From Bacteroidota bacterium (GTDB lineage: Bacteria > Bacteroidota > Bacteroidia > Chitinophagales > Saprospiraceae): DNA of 61,286 nt. The stretch is from NCBI GenBank assembly GCA_029572935.1, contig JAKQHM010000034.1, positions 1 to 61,286 on the forward strand. Direction: 5' to 3'. Under the pieces are notes generated by a model. The model was given only the letters and a program-made list of their open reading frames with translations. It had not been told where the DNA came from and ran no database searches. The position numbers were made by a program, and so were the translations under genes. Each line of letters starts with the position of its first letter. The first letter of the stretch is position 1. Positions 10,162 through 18,545 of the stretch are shown here, one piece after another.

Positions 10162-11643
10162 TTACTTAAATCCCAGGTGTCTGATTGAATAGAAGAAATT
10201 GATACCATAGCCAATCAGCAGCATGGCATGAAACATCATAAAGGCGAAATATTCCAGTAGGAATCCCATTCCTATTGCAAAGGCAAAGTAGGCAAAAATG
10301 AAACTTTCTACCATTACCTTCCAGTCGATCTTGCTGGCAAAGTATGATTTGTCAAAGAAAGATTGATTGTTGCCAACAATGCTGAACTTGGGTGTCCTGA
10401 CGAAGCTTGATTTTTTTCCCATAAATCCCTGAATCACCGCAATGCTGTTGTGGAAACTTAGACCCATGGAGACCGCCATAAAAATAGGAAACATGATAGT
10501 GAATCGCGCCATTCTTTTCCACCAGGATTCATTCTTGTGGCAATTCATCACATTGGCTTCGTAAAAAATGGCCATCATGGAAAGTGTGCCCAGCAGACAA
10601 AATCCCAGGAAGGTAGCTTTCATGCCCAAATCGTCCATAATATAAAGGACAGGTACACTCAATAGTCCCACCCAAAAGATGACCAGAAATATACTGGAGG
10701 CCAGAAGGTGAAGACTGGAATAAAATTTTGTTTTTAGAGGAAGGTCAGAGCGCAGGATGGTAGGCAGCAGTTTTTTGGAATTTTCTGCACCACCTTTCAT
10801 CCATCTGAACTGTTGGGATTTGTAACCATATATATCGGCAGGCAATTCTGCAGGACAGGTAATATCTTCGACAAATCTGATCTTCCATCCTTTCAATTGT
10901 GCACGGTAGCTCAGATCGAGATCTTCTGTAAGCGTATCGGAATGCCAGCCACCTGCATCTTCGATGGCAGTTTTCCGCCAGATGCCGGCCGTACCGTTGA
11001 ACTGAAGGAAATGACCCGCCTCACATCTTCCGGCCTGTTCAACGGTGAAGTGCACGTTTAACTGGAATGCCTGAAGCTTAGTGAGCAGGGAATAATCTTC
11101 ATTGAGGTGTGTCCACCGACTTTGGACCACGGCAGTTTTGGGTTCAACAAAATAGGGCAGGGCCTTCAGCAGAAAATCAGGTTCTGGGAGAAAATCTGCA
11201 TCGAATATGGCAATGAACTCTCCGTTCACATGTTCCATTCCTGCCTTTAGTGCACCGGCTTTATAACCCTGGCGGTTTGCTCTGTGGAGGTGTTGGATAT
11301 CAAAACCAAGAGCCTGATATTCCTCTACTTTTTTCTTGGCCTGAAAATAAGTTTCATCGGTAGAATCATCCAGTACCTGAATCTGAAGCTTATCCTTGGG
11401 ATAGCTTATGAGGGTGATGTTGTCAATCAGACGGTCCACCACATACAGTTCATTGAAAATGGGTAACTGAATGGTAACCCTTGGCAAGGCAGGATCATCT
11501 GCCTTAAAAGGAGCTAAAGGTTTTTTGTTTTTTTTCTGGTTCCGGTAAGCTTTCAGCAAATTCAGCTGTACGAGACAGAAGAAGGTCATATACACCAGAC
11601 AAGATGTATAGAGCACGATCAGGAAGGTATAAAGTAGGTCCAT
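10162..11643 (-). CDS. Processive-type family 2 glycosyltransferase, cellulose-synthase-like membrane enzyme
   Basis: About 493 residues from the preferred ATG; an in-frame ATG at 11667 would add eight residues. An N-terminal membrane helix is followed by a cytoplasmic GT2 domain with the conserved series DDSTDE, DADF (DxD), TEDLDLSYR (the TED acid) and QFRWMKG (QxxRW). Four or five C-terminal membrane segments follow. The QxxRW motif is characteristic of processive or CesA/ceramide-glucosyltransferase-like enzymes that extrude beta-linked glycans. The family is common in Bacteroidota and often annotated only as 'glycosyl transferase family 2'. I chose the 11643 start because the protein then opens directly with the membrane helix (MDLLYTFLIVLYT). 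It lies between the DPM-like GT2 and the GT-C enzyme in one operon. Confidence 0.85.
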   Translation of the reverse strand: MDLLYTFLIVLYTSCLVYMTFFCLVQLNLLKAYRNQKKNKKPLAPFKADDPALPRVTIQLPIFNELYVVDRLIDNITLISYPKDKLQIQVLDDSTDETYFQAKKKVEEYQALGFDIQHLHRANRQGYKAGALKAGMEHVNGEFIAIFDADFLPEPDFLLKALPYFVEPKTAVVQSRWTHLNEDYSLLTKLQAFQLNVHFTVEQAGRCEAGHFLQFNGTAGIWRKTAIEDAGGWHSDTLTEDLDLSYRAQLKGWKIRFVEDITCPAELPADIYGYKSQQFRWMKGGAENSKKLLPTILRSDLPLKTKFYSSLHLLASSIFLVIFWVGLLSVPVLYIMDDLGMKATFLGFCLLGTLSMMAIFYEANVMNCHKNESWWKRMARFTIMFPIFMAVSMGLSFHNSIAVIQGFMGKKSSFVRTPKFSIVGNNQSFFDKSYFASKIDWKVMVESFIFAYFAFAIGMGFLLEYFAFMMFHAMLLIGYGINFFYSIRHLGFK

Positions 11644-11728
11644 ATTCTGAACAAAATTAACCCTCATCACAGAATATAATTCAGGGCTTCAAGGTGTTTT
11701 GCAAAACATTGACAAGATTTACCAATTG

Positions 11729-12418
11729 TTATAGGAGACGAAAAATGGTATAAAGGATCTTTATTCCAGCTAAAATACTGCCCTTGATGGTGCCGCTCAC
11801 TTTGGATTGCCCGATTCTTTGCCTGTAGGAAACAGGCACTTCGCAGGCTGCAAGCCTCTTTTTAGCAGCCAGAACCTGCATTTCGACAGTCCACCCGTAA
11901 TTTCTGTCCTTCATACCCAGCTGCCGGAATGATTCGAAACGTATGGCTCTGAAAGGTCCCAAATCTGTGAATCTGTAACCATAGATCCAGCGGATCAAGG
12001 TGGTGGACAACCAATTGCCAAACCTTTGGACCGGGGTAAGGGATCCTTTTTCAGCCTTGCCCAGTACGCGCGATCCAATCACCAGGTCGGCCTGCCCTTT
12101 TAAAATAGGCTCTACCAACCGGGACATTTCTTGTGGAAAATCCGAATAATCAGAATCAATGAAAACCAGGATGTCAGGCCATTCTGATTCCGGCCAGGAC
12201 TGTATCAGGGACAAACCCTTAAGGCAGGCTGCTCCATATCCTTTTTCCGGCTCGAATACCACTTTTGCTCCTGCAGCAGCCGCTACGCGGGCTGTGGCAT
12301 CTGTACTGCCATTGTCACATACTATGAAATGTCTGATCAGCCCCTTGGGGACGTCTTCAATAACCCGTGCGATCGATCCCTCCTCGTTGAGTGCGGGAGT
12401 CAGTACATCGATCACCAT
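11729..12418 (-). CDS. DPM1/GtrB-like family 2 glycosyltransferase
   Basis: 229 residues, a single GT-A domain without obvious membrane helices. It opens with VIDVLTPALNEEGSI, has the nucleotide-sugar motif CDNGSTDAT, DSDYSD as the metal-binding acid cluster, and VIGSRVLG. Members transfer mannose or glucose from GDP/UDP-sugar to polyprenyl phosphate, or a sugar to a lipid or protein, at the cytoplasmic face. In this operon it is the plausible source of a lipid-linked sugar for the GT-C enzyme encoded downstream. The 12-nt gap to the small membrane protein gene upstream supports co-transcription. Confidence 0.85.
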   Translation of the reverse strand: MVIDVLTPALNEEGSIARVIEDVPKGLIRHFIVCDNGSTDATARVAAAAGAKVVFEPEKGYGAACLKGLSLIQSWPESEWPDILVFIDSDYSDFPQEMSRLVEPILKGQADLVIGSRVLGKAEKGSLTPVQRFGNWLSTTLIRWIYGYRFTDLGPFRAIRFESFRQLGMKDRNYGWTVEMQVLAAKKRLAACEVPVSYRQRIGQSKVSGTIKGSILAGIKILYTIFRLL

Positions 12419-12430
12419 CCGTTAGATCAA

Positions 12431-12586
12431 TTAAAGGGCATCAAATGCCTTGGTCAGGTAGGTCAGCACAAAAGGCAAAGGGACCCAAAACCAGGCTGGG
12501 GCCACCCATAGCAAGGTACACATGACCGCAGTGGAAATCAGGAAGATAAGCCAGTCTTTTCCTCTCGATACTTTTCTTTCAGACAT
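12431..12586 (-). CDS. Small membrane protein heading the glycosyltransferase operon
   Basis: 51 residues from the internal ATG at 12586 (MSERKVSRGKDW); an upstream start would add 14 residues. A basic N-terminus is followed by one or two hydrophobic segments (LIFLISTAVMCTLLWVAPAW and WVPLPFVLTYLTKAF). No family is recognised. Its position 12 nt before the DPM-like GT2 suggests a role in the same glycan pathway, for example as a small membrane partner, but this is context only. Confidence 0.55.
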   Translation of the reverse strand: MSERKVSRGKDWLIFLISTAVMCTLLWVAPAWFWVPLPFVLTYLTKAFDAL

Positions 12587-12638
12587 TGGAATATTTTTGG
12601 CAAAAGTAGTATATTTTTGTTCATACATATACGTTTGA

Positions 12639-14156
12639 ATGGCTATGAGTTTTATTCACACCTTTTTTCGGATTACGGGCTCTTTATGGTTTTTCGCACT
12701 TTTGTTCCTCACTGGAGGGAGCGGTTGTCTCAAAATCCCTGATTTTGATTCCGGGGAATTGCCCCTTTTTTCCTCCGATACGCTGACTTTTGATACTGTT
12801 TTTACCACACTGGGTTCTACTACCTTGTTTGTCAAAATATACAATCCGGACCGCGAGGGTCTTGAATTGGATCGCTTGTACCTTTCCGGGGGAGCTCAAT
12901 CCCACTTCAGGATCAACCTGGATGGGAAGCCGGGCTTGGAGTTCGAAAAGGTCAGAATCGGACCGGGAGATTCCTTGTATCTTTTTTGTGAGGTGACCAT
13001 CAATCCCAATGATCCACTGGAGAACAGCCCGTTTATCATATTAGACTCTGTCATCGTCGAGAAGGGCAATCAGAAATCCTCTCTGATACTGGAAGCTTTT
13101 GGTCAAAATGCACACTATTTTCCCACCAAGGCAAATCGCAGACAAGTGGCACTTATCGATTTGCAAGGTGGTACTATGACCTGGACCAGTGATAAACCCC
13201 ATGTGGTCTATGGGGTGGTTTACCTGGACAATGGAGAACTTGAGATTAAAGCCGGTGCGCGTGTGCACTTTTTTGGGGGCGTAGCTTCTTACAAGGATGC
13301 CAATGGGCAAAGCGTGTTTTACAATGACGGCAGGCTGATTATTGGCAGTAATGCCAGGCTTAGAGTCCAGGGGACCCCGGAGTCCAGGGTTTTGATTACG
13401 GGTGCGAGACTGGAACAATCGTATAGGACTGTTCCAGGTCAATGGTCCGGCCTTGCCATAGACCGGTACTCCTCAGGCAATGAAATACGCTATGCAGACA
13501 TCCGCAATGGCCTGGAAGGTCTATCGATCGACTCATTGGCAAGTTGCACCATCAGCCACTGTGTTTTTTCACATCATACATTTTCCGGTATTCAGGCACG
13601 GGCGGCTCATCTGGAAGTATTCAATTCCCTTTTTTACGACCAGGGGCTATCATCCCTGATCGTGCTGAATGGCGGCAGTTTAAATGCCATATACAACACC
13701 TTTGCCAATCTGGGTAATGATGAACCTGCAGTACTGCTATCCAATTATTTATGCGAAGATCCTCCGTTTTGTACAGACATCAGGAAAAATGGACTTGTGG
13801 CCAAGCTGACCAATTGCATCATCACGGGATCCTCCTCAGATGAATTCTGGATTCAGCCTTTGGATACCTTGGCTTATCCCTTTGACCTGCGACTGGATCA
13901 CTGCCTGCTTAGGGTCAATGAACTGATTAAGCCATCCCAGTTTCCGGAATTTGAGGACCGCTTTACCGAATCCTGCTTGTTTCACAACAGTCTGGATATC
14001 CTATTCAGAGACCTGGCCAAGGATGACTTCAGATTAGACACTCTTTCTATAGCTGAAAAAAAGGCCAAGACAATAATGGGATTCGAATATGATCTATTGC
14101 AGTTTCCGCGCGATCCTCAAACGCCGGACCTGGGTTGTTTTGAATACGAAAAGTAA
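12639..14156 (+). CDS. Lipoprotein with right-handed beta-helix domain
   Basis: 505 residues. The N-terminus is a lipoprotein signal with lipobox GGSGC at about residue 30. A beta-sandwich-like segment follows (to about residue 165), then a helix-like region where short strands recur (IRYADIRNGLEGL, ISHCVFSHHTFSGI, VFNSLFYDQGLS, IYNTFANLGN, LTNCIITGSS). This is the pattern of right-handed parallel beta-helix proteins. Such lipoproteins are common in Saprospiraceae-like genomes; function unknown, possibly polysaccharide binding at the cell surface. It is divergent from the glycosyltransferase operon and 13 nt upstream of rtcB, so it may be co-transcribed with rtcB. Confidence 0.75.
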   Translation: MAMSFIHTFFRITGSLWFFALLFLTGGSGCLKIPDFDSGELPLFSSDTLTFDTVFTTLGSTTLFVKIYNPDREGLELDRLYLSGGAQSHFRINLDGKPGLEFEKVRIGPGDSLYLFCEVTINPNDPLENSPFIILDSVIVEKGNQKSSLILEAFGQNAHYFPTKANRRQVALIDLQGGTMTWTSDKPHVVYGVVYLDNGELEIKAGARVHFFGGVASYKDANGQSVFYNDGRLIIGSNARLRVQGTPESRVLITGARLEQSYRTVPGQWSGLAIDRYSSGNEIRYADIRNGLEGLSIDSLASCTISHCVFSHHTFSGIQARAAHLEVFNSLFYDQGLSSLIVLNGGSLNAIYNTFANLGNDEPAVLLSNYLCEDPPFCTDIRKNGLVAKLTNCIITGSSSDEFWIQPLDTLAYPFDLRLDHCLLRVNELIKPSQFPEFEDRFTESCLFHNSLDILFRDLAKDDFRLDTLSIAEKKAKTIMGFEYDLLQFPRDPQTPDLGCFEYEK

Positions 14157-14169
14157 TGGCAGCAGTTCT

Positions 14170-15591
14170 ATGAAAGATTGGCCGGAAGAGTTAAAAGCTT
14201 TGGGATTTAAACCAGGCAGGGCATTTGGAAAAATGCTGGAATGGATACGGGATCAAAATACATTCTTAAGCGAAGATCAGATCATGGCCATGCTGATTAA
14301 GTTCAGGGATTATCCTGAAAACTTCCTGGATGAACCCGAACTGGGTCCCATCGCAATACAACTGAAGCAGGAAGCAGGGATCCCAAACGGGATGACCAGT
14401 CTGACACCTGAGGAAAGCAGCCCTCAAGCTGTGATATTTGGTCGGGAGCATATTGAAAACGGAGCCCTGGATCAGATGAAAACAGCGATGACACTGCCTA
14501 TCGCCGTGGCGGGTGCGCTGATGCCGGACGCACACCAGGGCTATGGCTTGCCCATTGGTGGAGTATTGGCGACGGAAAATACAGTGATTCCTTATGGTGT
14601 CGGAGTGGATATTGGATGCCGGATGGCCTTGAGTGTTTTTGACTTATCTGCCGATTATCTCATAAATCAAAGAGACAAATTGATCCGAATTTTGACTGAG
14701 TGCACCCTCTTCGGTGCAGGAAAGGCATTCGAAGGAAAAGCCCGAGCGGATCATCCGGTTCTGGAGGATCCGGTCTTCCAGACCACTCCGTTTTTAAAGT
14801 CGCTCAAGGATAAATCATGGGCCCAATTGGGCACCTCTGGAGGAGGAAATCATTTTGTTGAATGGGGTATGTTCAGAATCAAAGAAAACAAAGCTGATTG
14901 CCCATTGCCTGCAGGCGATTACCTTTCTCTGCTCAGCCATTCGGGTTCCAGGGGAATGGGGGCCACCATTGCCAATCATTTTACCTCTCTGGCCAGGGAA
15001 ATCTGTGTGCTGCCTCGTCATGCCAGGGATCTGGCATTCCTGGATTTGGACACGGAAGAAGGTAATAACTATTGGGATGCCATGAATCTGGCCGGGAATT
15101 ACGCTTCCGCCTGTCACGATATCATACACAAGAGGATTTCAAGTGCCCTTTAGGCTCAGACTGTTTTTAGGGTGGAAAATCACCACAACTTTGCGTGGAA
15201 GGAAATGCACCAGGGTAGGGAGCTCATCGTTCACAGGAAAGGGGCCACACCAGCAGGGAAAGGAGTACTTGGTATCATCCCGGGCAGTATGGCCAGTCCG
15301 GGGTTCGTTGTCCGTGGTCTTGGACACGATTCATCACTTCAATCTGCCTCCCATGGGGCCGGGCGACTGATGAGCCGCACCCAGGCTGTCAAGACTCTCC
15401 AATGGAATGAGATAAGAATTCAATTGGAAAATCAGGGCATTTTCCTTTTGGGGGGAGGATTGGACGAGGCTCCCCAGGTATATAAAGACATCAGGAAGGT
15501 GATGGCCTGTCAGGCCGAACTGGTGGAGGTAATCGCCGAATTTCATCCCTCAATTGTCCGTATGGCAGATGACGGAAGCCGGGAAGACTGA
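14170..15591 (+). pseudogene. rtcB: RNA-splicing ligase RtcB, interrupted by an in-frame TAG
   Basis: RtcB joins RNA 2',3'-cyclic phosphate (or 3'-phosphate) and 5'-OH ends using GTP and Mn2+. Translation from ATG 14170 gives DIGCRMA (metal-binding Cys), SGGGNHFVEWG and HSGSRGMGA. It stops at TAG 15151-15153 right after HKRISSAL. The same frame then continues with AQTVFRVENHHNFAWKE and SHGAGRLMSR, which contain the later metal ligand and the guanylylated His, and ends at 15591. Without the stop the protein would be a full-length ~473-residue RtcB; no indel is needed to join the halves. The first half alone lacks the guanylylation site. A GTG at 15172 could in principle start the second half, but it has no convincing ribosome binding site. 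Recent nonsense mutation, sequence error and readthrough all remain possible. Confidence 0.9.
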
Positions 15592-15632
15592 AACCGGTCC
15601 TGCCATAGTGATTTTTAGTTACAAGATTTATT

Positions 15633-15664
15633 TTTGGTAAATGAACCTGTTTTAGGTAACTTTG
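15633..15664 (+). promoter_or_regulatory. Bacteroidota-type sigma-ABfr promoter
   Basis: TTTG at 15633-15636, a 20-nt spacer, then TAACTTTG at 15657-15664, matching the -33/-7 consensus TTTG-N19..21-TAnnTTTG. It sits 30 nt before the ATG of the small membrane protein gene at 15695. Confidence 0.7.
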
Positions 15665-15694
15665 GACTATTCTTCACAACAAAACCTAATTTTT

Positions 15695-16237
15695 ATGACC
15701 AAACAAGTAGTAGCTACCCTTGTAGGTGGCCTGATCGTTTTTCTCTGGCAGTTCCTTTCCTGGGCTTTGGTGGGTATTCACAGCTCAGACTTTCAGTACA
15801 CAGCCAATCAGGATAAAATACTGGAATGCCTCACTACCAATTTACCAGAAGAAGGCACCTATATGTTGCCCATTGTTCCGCCAGGGACCAGCAGGGCGGA
15901 CGAGGAGGCATTCATGGCTACCCGGGAAGGCAAGCCCTGGGCAAGTGTGACCTATCACCAAAGTTTTCATACTTCCATGGGCATGAATATGGCCAGAGCC
16001 TTTGCGATCGACCTGCTGGCGGTGTTTTTGCTGGTTTGGATCCTCATGCGTATCCCCAATCTGAATTTGTTCTCCGTAGTGCAATATTGTGTAGGTGTGG
16101 GCCTGATTTCATATCTTACGATACCTTATTTGAATAGTATCTGGTTTGAAACCAAGTCCCTGCCCTATCTGATCGATGCAATTGTTCAGTGGGGTCTGGT
16201 CGGACTCTGGCTCGGTTGGTGGTTGAGCCGTAAATAG
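15695..16237 (+). CDS. Conserved-looking membrane protein of unknown function
   Basis: 180 residues from ATG 15695 (MTKQVVATLVGG). There is an N-terminal membrane helix, an extracytoplasmic stretch of about 75 residues, and three more C-terminal hydrophobic segments (for example FAIDLLAVFLLVWILM and AIVQWGLVGLWLGWWLS). No family recognised. It has its own consensus promoter 30 nt upstream and is followed by a terminator region, so it is probably monocistronic. Confidence 0.7.
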   Translation: MTKQVVATLVGGLIVFLWQFLSWALVGIHSSDFQYTANQDKILECLTTNLPEEGTYMLPIVPPGTSRADEEAFMATREGKPWASVTYHQSFHTSMGMNMARAFAIDLLAVFLLVWILMRIPNLNLFSVVQYCVGVGLISYLTIPYLNSIWFETKSLPYLIDAIVQWGLVGLWLGWWLSRK

Positions 16238-16271
16238 CTCCGGATCGTGCACGGGACGTACTGATAAAAAG

Positions 16272-16303
16272 AAAGGGACTACCGGTTTTACGATAGCCCC
16301 TTT
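16272..16303 (-). terminator. Terminator of the Trp/Arg-rich protein gene
   Basis: An AAAGGG...CCCTTT stem with a mostly paired interior (ACTACCG opposite CGATAGC). On the minus strand it is followed by a T-rich run (TCTTTTTATC). It lies 24 nt past the stop of the minus-strand gene ending at 16327 and could also act on the convergent plus-strand gene. Confidence 0.7.
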
Positions 16304-16326
16304 ATTATTATTTAAAAAACAGATCT

Positions 16327-17217
16327 TTATCTTCTGCCCTTGCGCACAGTAGTCTTACTGGCTTTTACATTTCCCTTAGGTCCTCTTACCGTAGTCTTTG
16401 TTCTTGTGTTGCCTCTTGGGCCCGTCACTTTAGTACGCTTGACCTGATAGCTCTTATGGGCAGGAGCGTACCTTGTTTTGACCGTGACCGAAGTCCTGCG
16501 AACCGGCGCATATACTCTGTGCCCACCGGCGATCCGGTGTACATGTACCACCCGCACGCCCGGGCCGCGATATGACATCCGGTAGGGTCTCCAGACTGAC
16601 CAGGGATGTGGTCTCCAGGGCCTCCACCAGGCGGGATACACACGCCAACGCCAGGGGGAAACCCAGGGTCTGTAACCGGGACCATAAACAAACCGGACAC
16701 AGGGCCAGAACCAGACATTGACCACGAAGGCGTCATCTTCAATCATGGAGTTTGGACCATGCCCTTTTGTGTCCTCTTTCATAGGTTCCGGATCATTTTC
16801 ATCAGCAGGTTCCAGTATCGTCTCTTCCCCAAATATTTCTTCATTTCCAATGATCTGTGCCACGGCGTTTTCATCTCCTGTTTTTTCCAGCTCCAGTGTG
16901 GCTATATCCTGATTCTCCTTATCAGAAACAGCGACGCTCAAAACAAAAACTCGGGTATTGCCCTCTTGATGTTCATTGACAAAAACATAGTCCGTTTCCC
17001 CGTCTTCATTGAGGTCCAGATTATTTACCTTATTGCCTTCTTCGTTGATCAGTTTTTCGAACTCCTCCGGATTTTTGGCTTTTTTAAACATTTCCAATGC
17101 CCCTTCCAGACTGAACTGGTCCCCAGGCAGACCGGTTTCATCGTTCTGGGCCTGAGCCCCATTGCCAATCAGAAAACCCCAGAAGAGGGTAGACAGGATC
17201 AATAGTTTCTTAAACAT
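16327..17217 (-). CDS. Secreted charge-segregated protein with Trp/Arg-rich and basic C-terminal half
   Basis: 296 residues. The first ~23 residues are a signal peptide ending near GAQAQ. Residues ~25-160 are acidic and contain an EF-hand-like DLNEDGETDYVF segment. From ~165 the composition changes sharply: about 60 residues extremely rich in Trp, Arg, Pro and Tyr, then a Lys/Arg/Thr-rich tail with repeats of the KTTVRGPKGN type ending in RKGRR. Proteins with this layout occur in Bacteroidota, but I know of no assigned function. It could be an envelope or matrix protein binding anionic polymers; this is inference from charge alone. Confidence 0.7.
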   Translation of the reverse strand: MFKKLLILSTLFWGFLIGNGAQAQNDETGLPGDQFSLEGALEMFKKAKNPEEFEKLINEEGNKVNNLDLNEDGETDYVFVNEHQEGNTRVFVLSVAVSDKENQDIATLELEKTGDENAVAQIIGNEEIFGEETILEPADENDPEPMKEDTKGHGPNSMIEDDAFVVNVWFWPCVRFVYGPGYRPWVSPWRWRVYPAWWRPWRPHPWSVWRPYRMSYRGPGVRVVHVHRIAGGHRVYAPVRRTSVTVKTRYAPAHKSYQVKRTKVTGPRGNTRTKTTVRGPKGNVKASKTTVRKGRR

Positions 17218-17389
17218 AATGAATGTAGTTTATGATGTGATGGAATAACTTTTCGTTGGTTTGACTGTTAAAACTGTTGTCGGTTTAATGATGACATCCA
17301 AAATTATCCATACTTTCAAATCACAAGAGGGAAGAATGGGGTGTTTCTATTTTGCTTATTTGATTGAATGGTAAAATAAAACTGGAGAA

Positions 17390-18520
17390 ATGGCAGAAAA
17401 CAGAAGAGGTTTTGTAGCAAAATTTTCCGTCGGGGTACTCGCTTGGTTGGGCTTATCCTCAGGAAGAAAAACGAAAATGATGGAACAGATGAGTGAAGTT
17501 TCCGATCGGCATCCGGTATGGGAAATCAAACCAATGGGGTTTAATTGGGATACGCTTGACCCTTTTTTATTTTGTGTGCACCACGAGGATTTTTTTCCAA
17601 AAGGAAATGATGAGATGGGCCCTGCAGTCTCTCTGAAAGGGAGACCTCTCGGGGATGATTTCATCATAAAAGATGGGTGGCGCATGTACCATGGCAAGAA
17701 AGTTCCGGGTTTTCCGGGTCATCCTCACAGAGGTTTTGAAACGATCACGGTCGTCAGAAAGGGATTTGTAGATCACGCGGATTCCATGGGAGCAGCAGGA
17801 AGGTATGGCGAAGGCGATGTGCAGTGGATGACTGCTGGAAAAGGGGTTCAACACTCCGAAATGTTCCCCCTTCTCAAAACAGACGAAGATAATCCGCTGG
17901 AGTTATTCCAGATCTGGCTCAACCTGCCCCGCAAGAATAAAATGGTGGAGCCTCATTTTAAAATGTTGTGGGGTAGTAAAATTCCCAAATTCGAGGTGAA
18001 AGACGCCTTGGGGAAAAAGACATATTTTGAGCTGATGGCAGGAAATATATATGGAAATACGGCTCCTGATCCGCCTCCCGGATCCTGGGCTGCTGATCCT
18101 AATAACGAAGTTCTGATCTGCAATATTCGGATGGAGCCCGGTGCGAGTCTGCTCTTTCCCGGTGCGGGAGAAGGAATAAACCGGGTAATATATTTTTATG
18201 AAGGAACAGAACTCTCACTGGAGGGAAAGCAAATTCCCAAATATCACTCTGCAATCGTGGATTCCAGCCGTGATCTGAAAATTCAGAATGGAAGTAATGA
18301 AAGTAAAATCCTGATTCTACAGGGTCGTCCGATCAATGAACCGGTCATTCAGTACGGACCATTTGTCATGAATACAAAAGAAGAGATTCAGCAGGCATTT
18401 GATGATTTTCATGCGACCCGTTTCGGAGGTTGGCCTTGGGGACGCTACGATCAGGTACACGACAGAGCTGAAGGAAGATTTGCCAGACATGCCGATGGGC
18501 GGGTTGAAACGGGCGTCTGA
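17390..18520 (+). CDS. Pirin family protein with N-terminal extension
   Basis: 376 residues, a bicupin of the pirin family. The iron-binding motif GFPGHPHRGFETIT (about residues 104-117) and AGKGVQHSEM (His and Glu ligands) are intact. The C-terminal cupin and the conserved 'GPFVMNT..EI..A..DF' strand are present. The family includes quercetin 2,3-dioxygenase activity and regulatory proteins, and the physiological substrate is usually unknown. The protein is longer than a typical ~230-300-residue pirin. About 40 extra N-terminal residues include a short hydrophobic stretch (FSVGVLAWLGLSSG) that looks more like a weak membrane or export signal than part of the cupin. The next gene is convergent. 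Confidence 0.88.
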   Translation: MAENRRGFVAKFSVGVLAWLGLSSGRKTKMMEQMSEVSDRHPVWEIKPMGFNWDTLDPFLFCVHHEDFFPKGNDEMGPAVSLKGRPLGDDFIIKDGWRMYHGKKVPGFPGHPHRGFETITVVRKGFVDHADSMGAAGRYGEGDVQWMTAGKGVQHSEMFPLLKTDEDNPLELFQIWLNLPRKNKMVEPHFKMLWGSKIPKFEVKDALGKKTYFELMAGNIYGNTAPDPPPGSWAADPNNEVLICNIRMEPGASLLFPGAGEGINRVIYFYEGTELSLEGKQIPKYHSAIVDSSRDLKIQNGSNESKILILQGRPINEPVIQYGPFVMNTKEEIQQAFDDFHATRFGGWPWGRYDQVHDRAEGRFARHADGRVETGV

Positions 18521-18545
18521 TATTTTATTTTGGTAGTTTGCTCCA

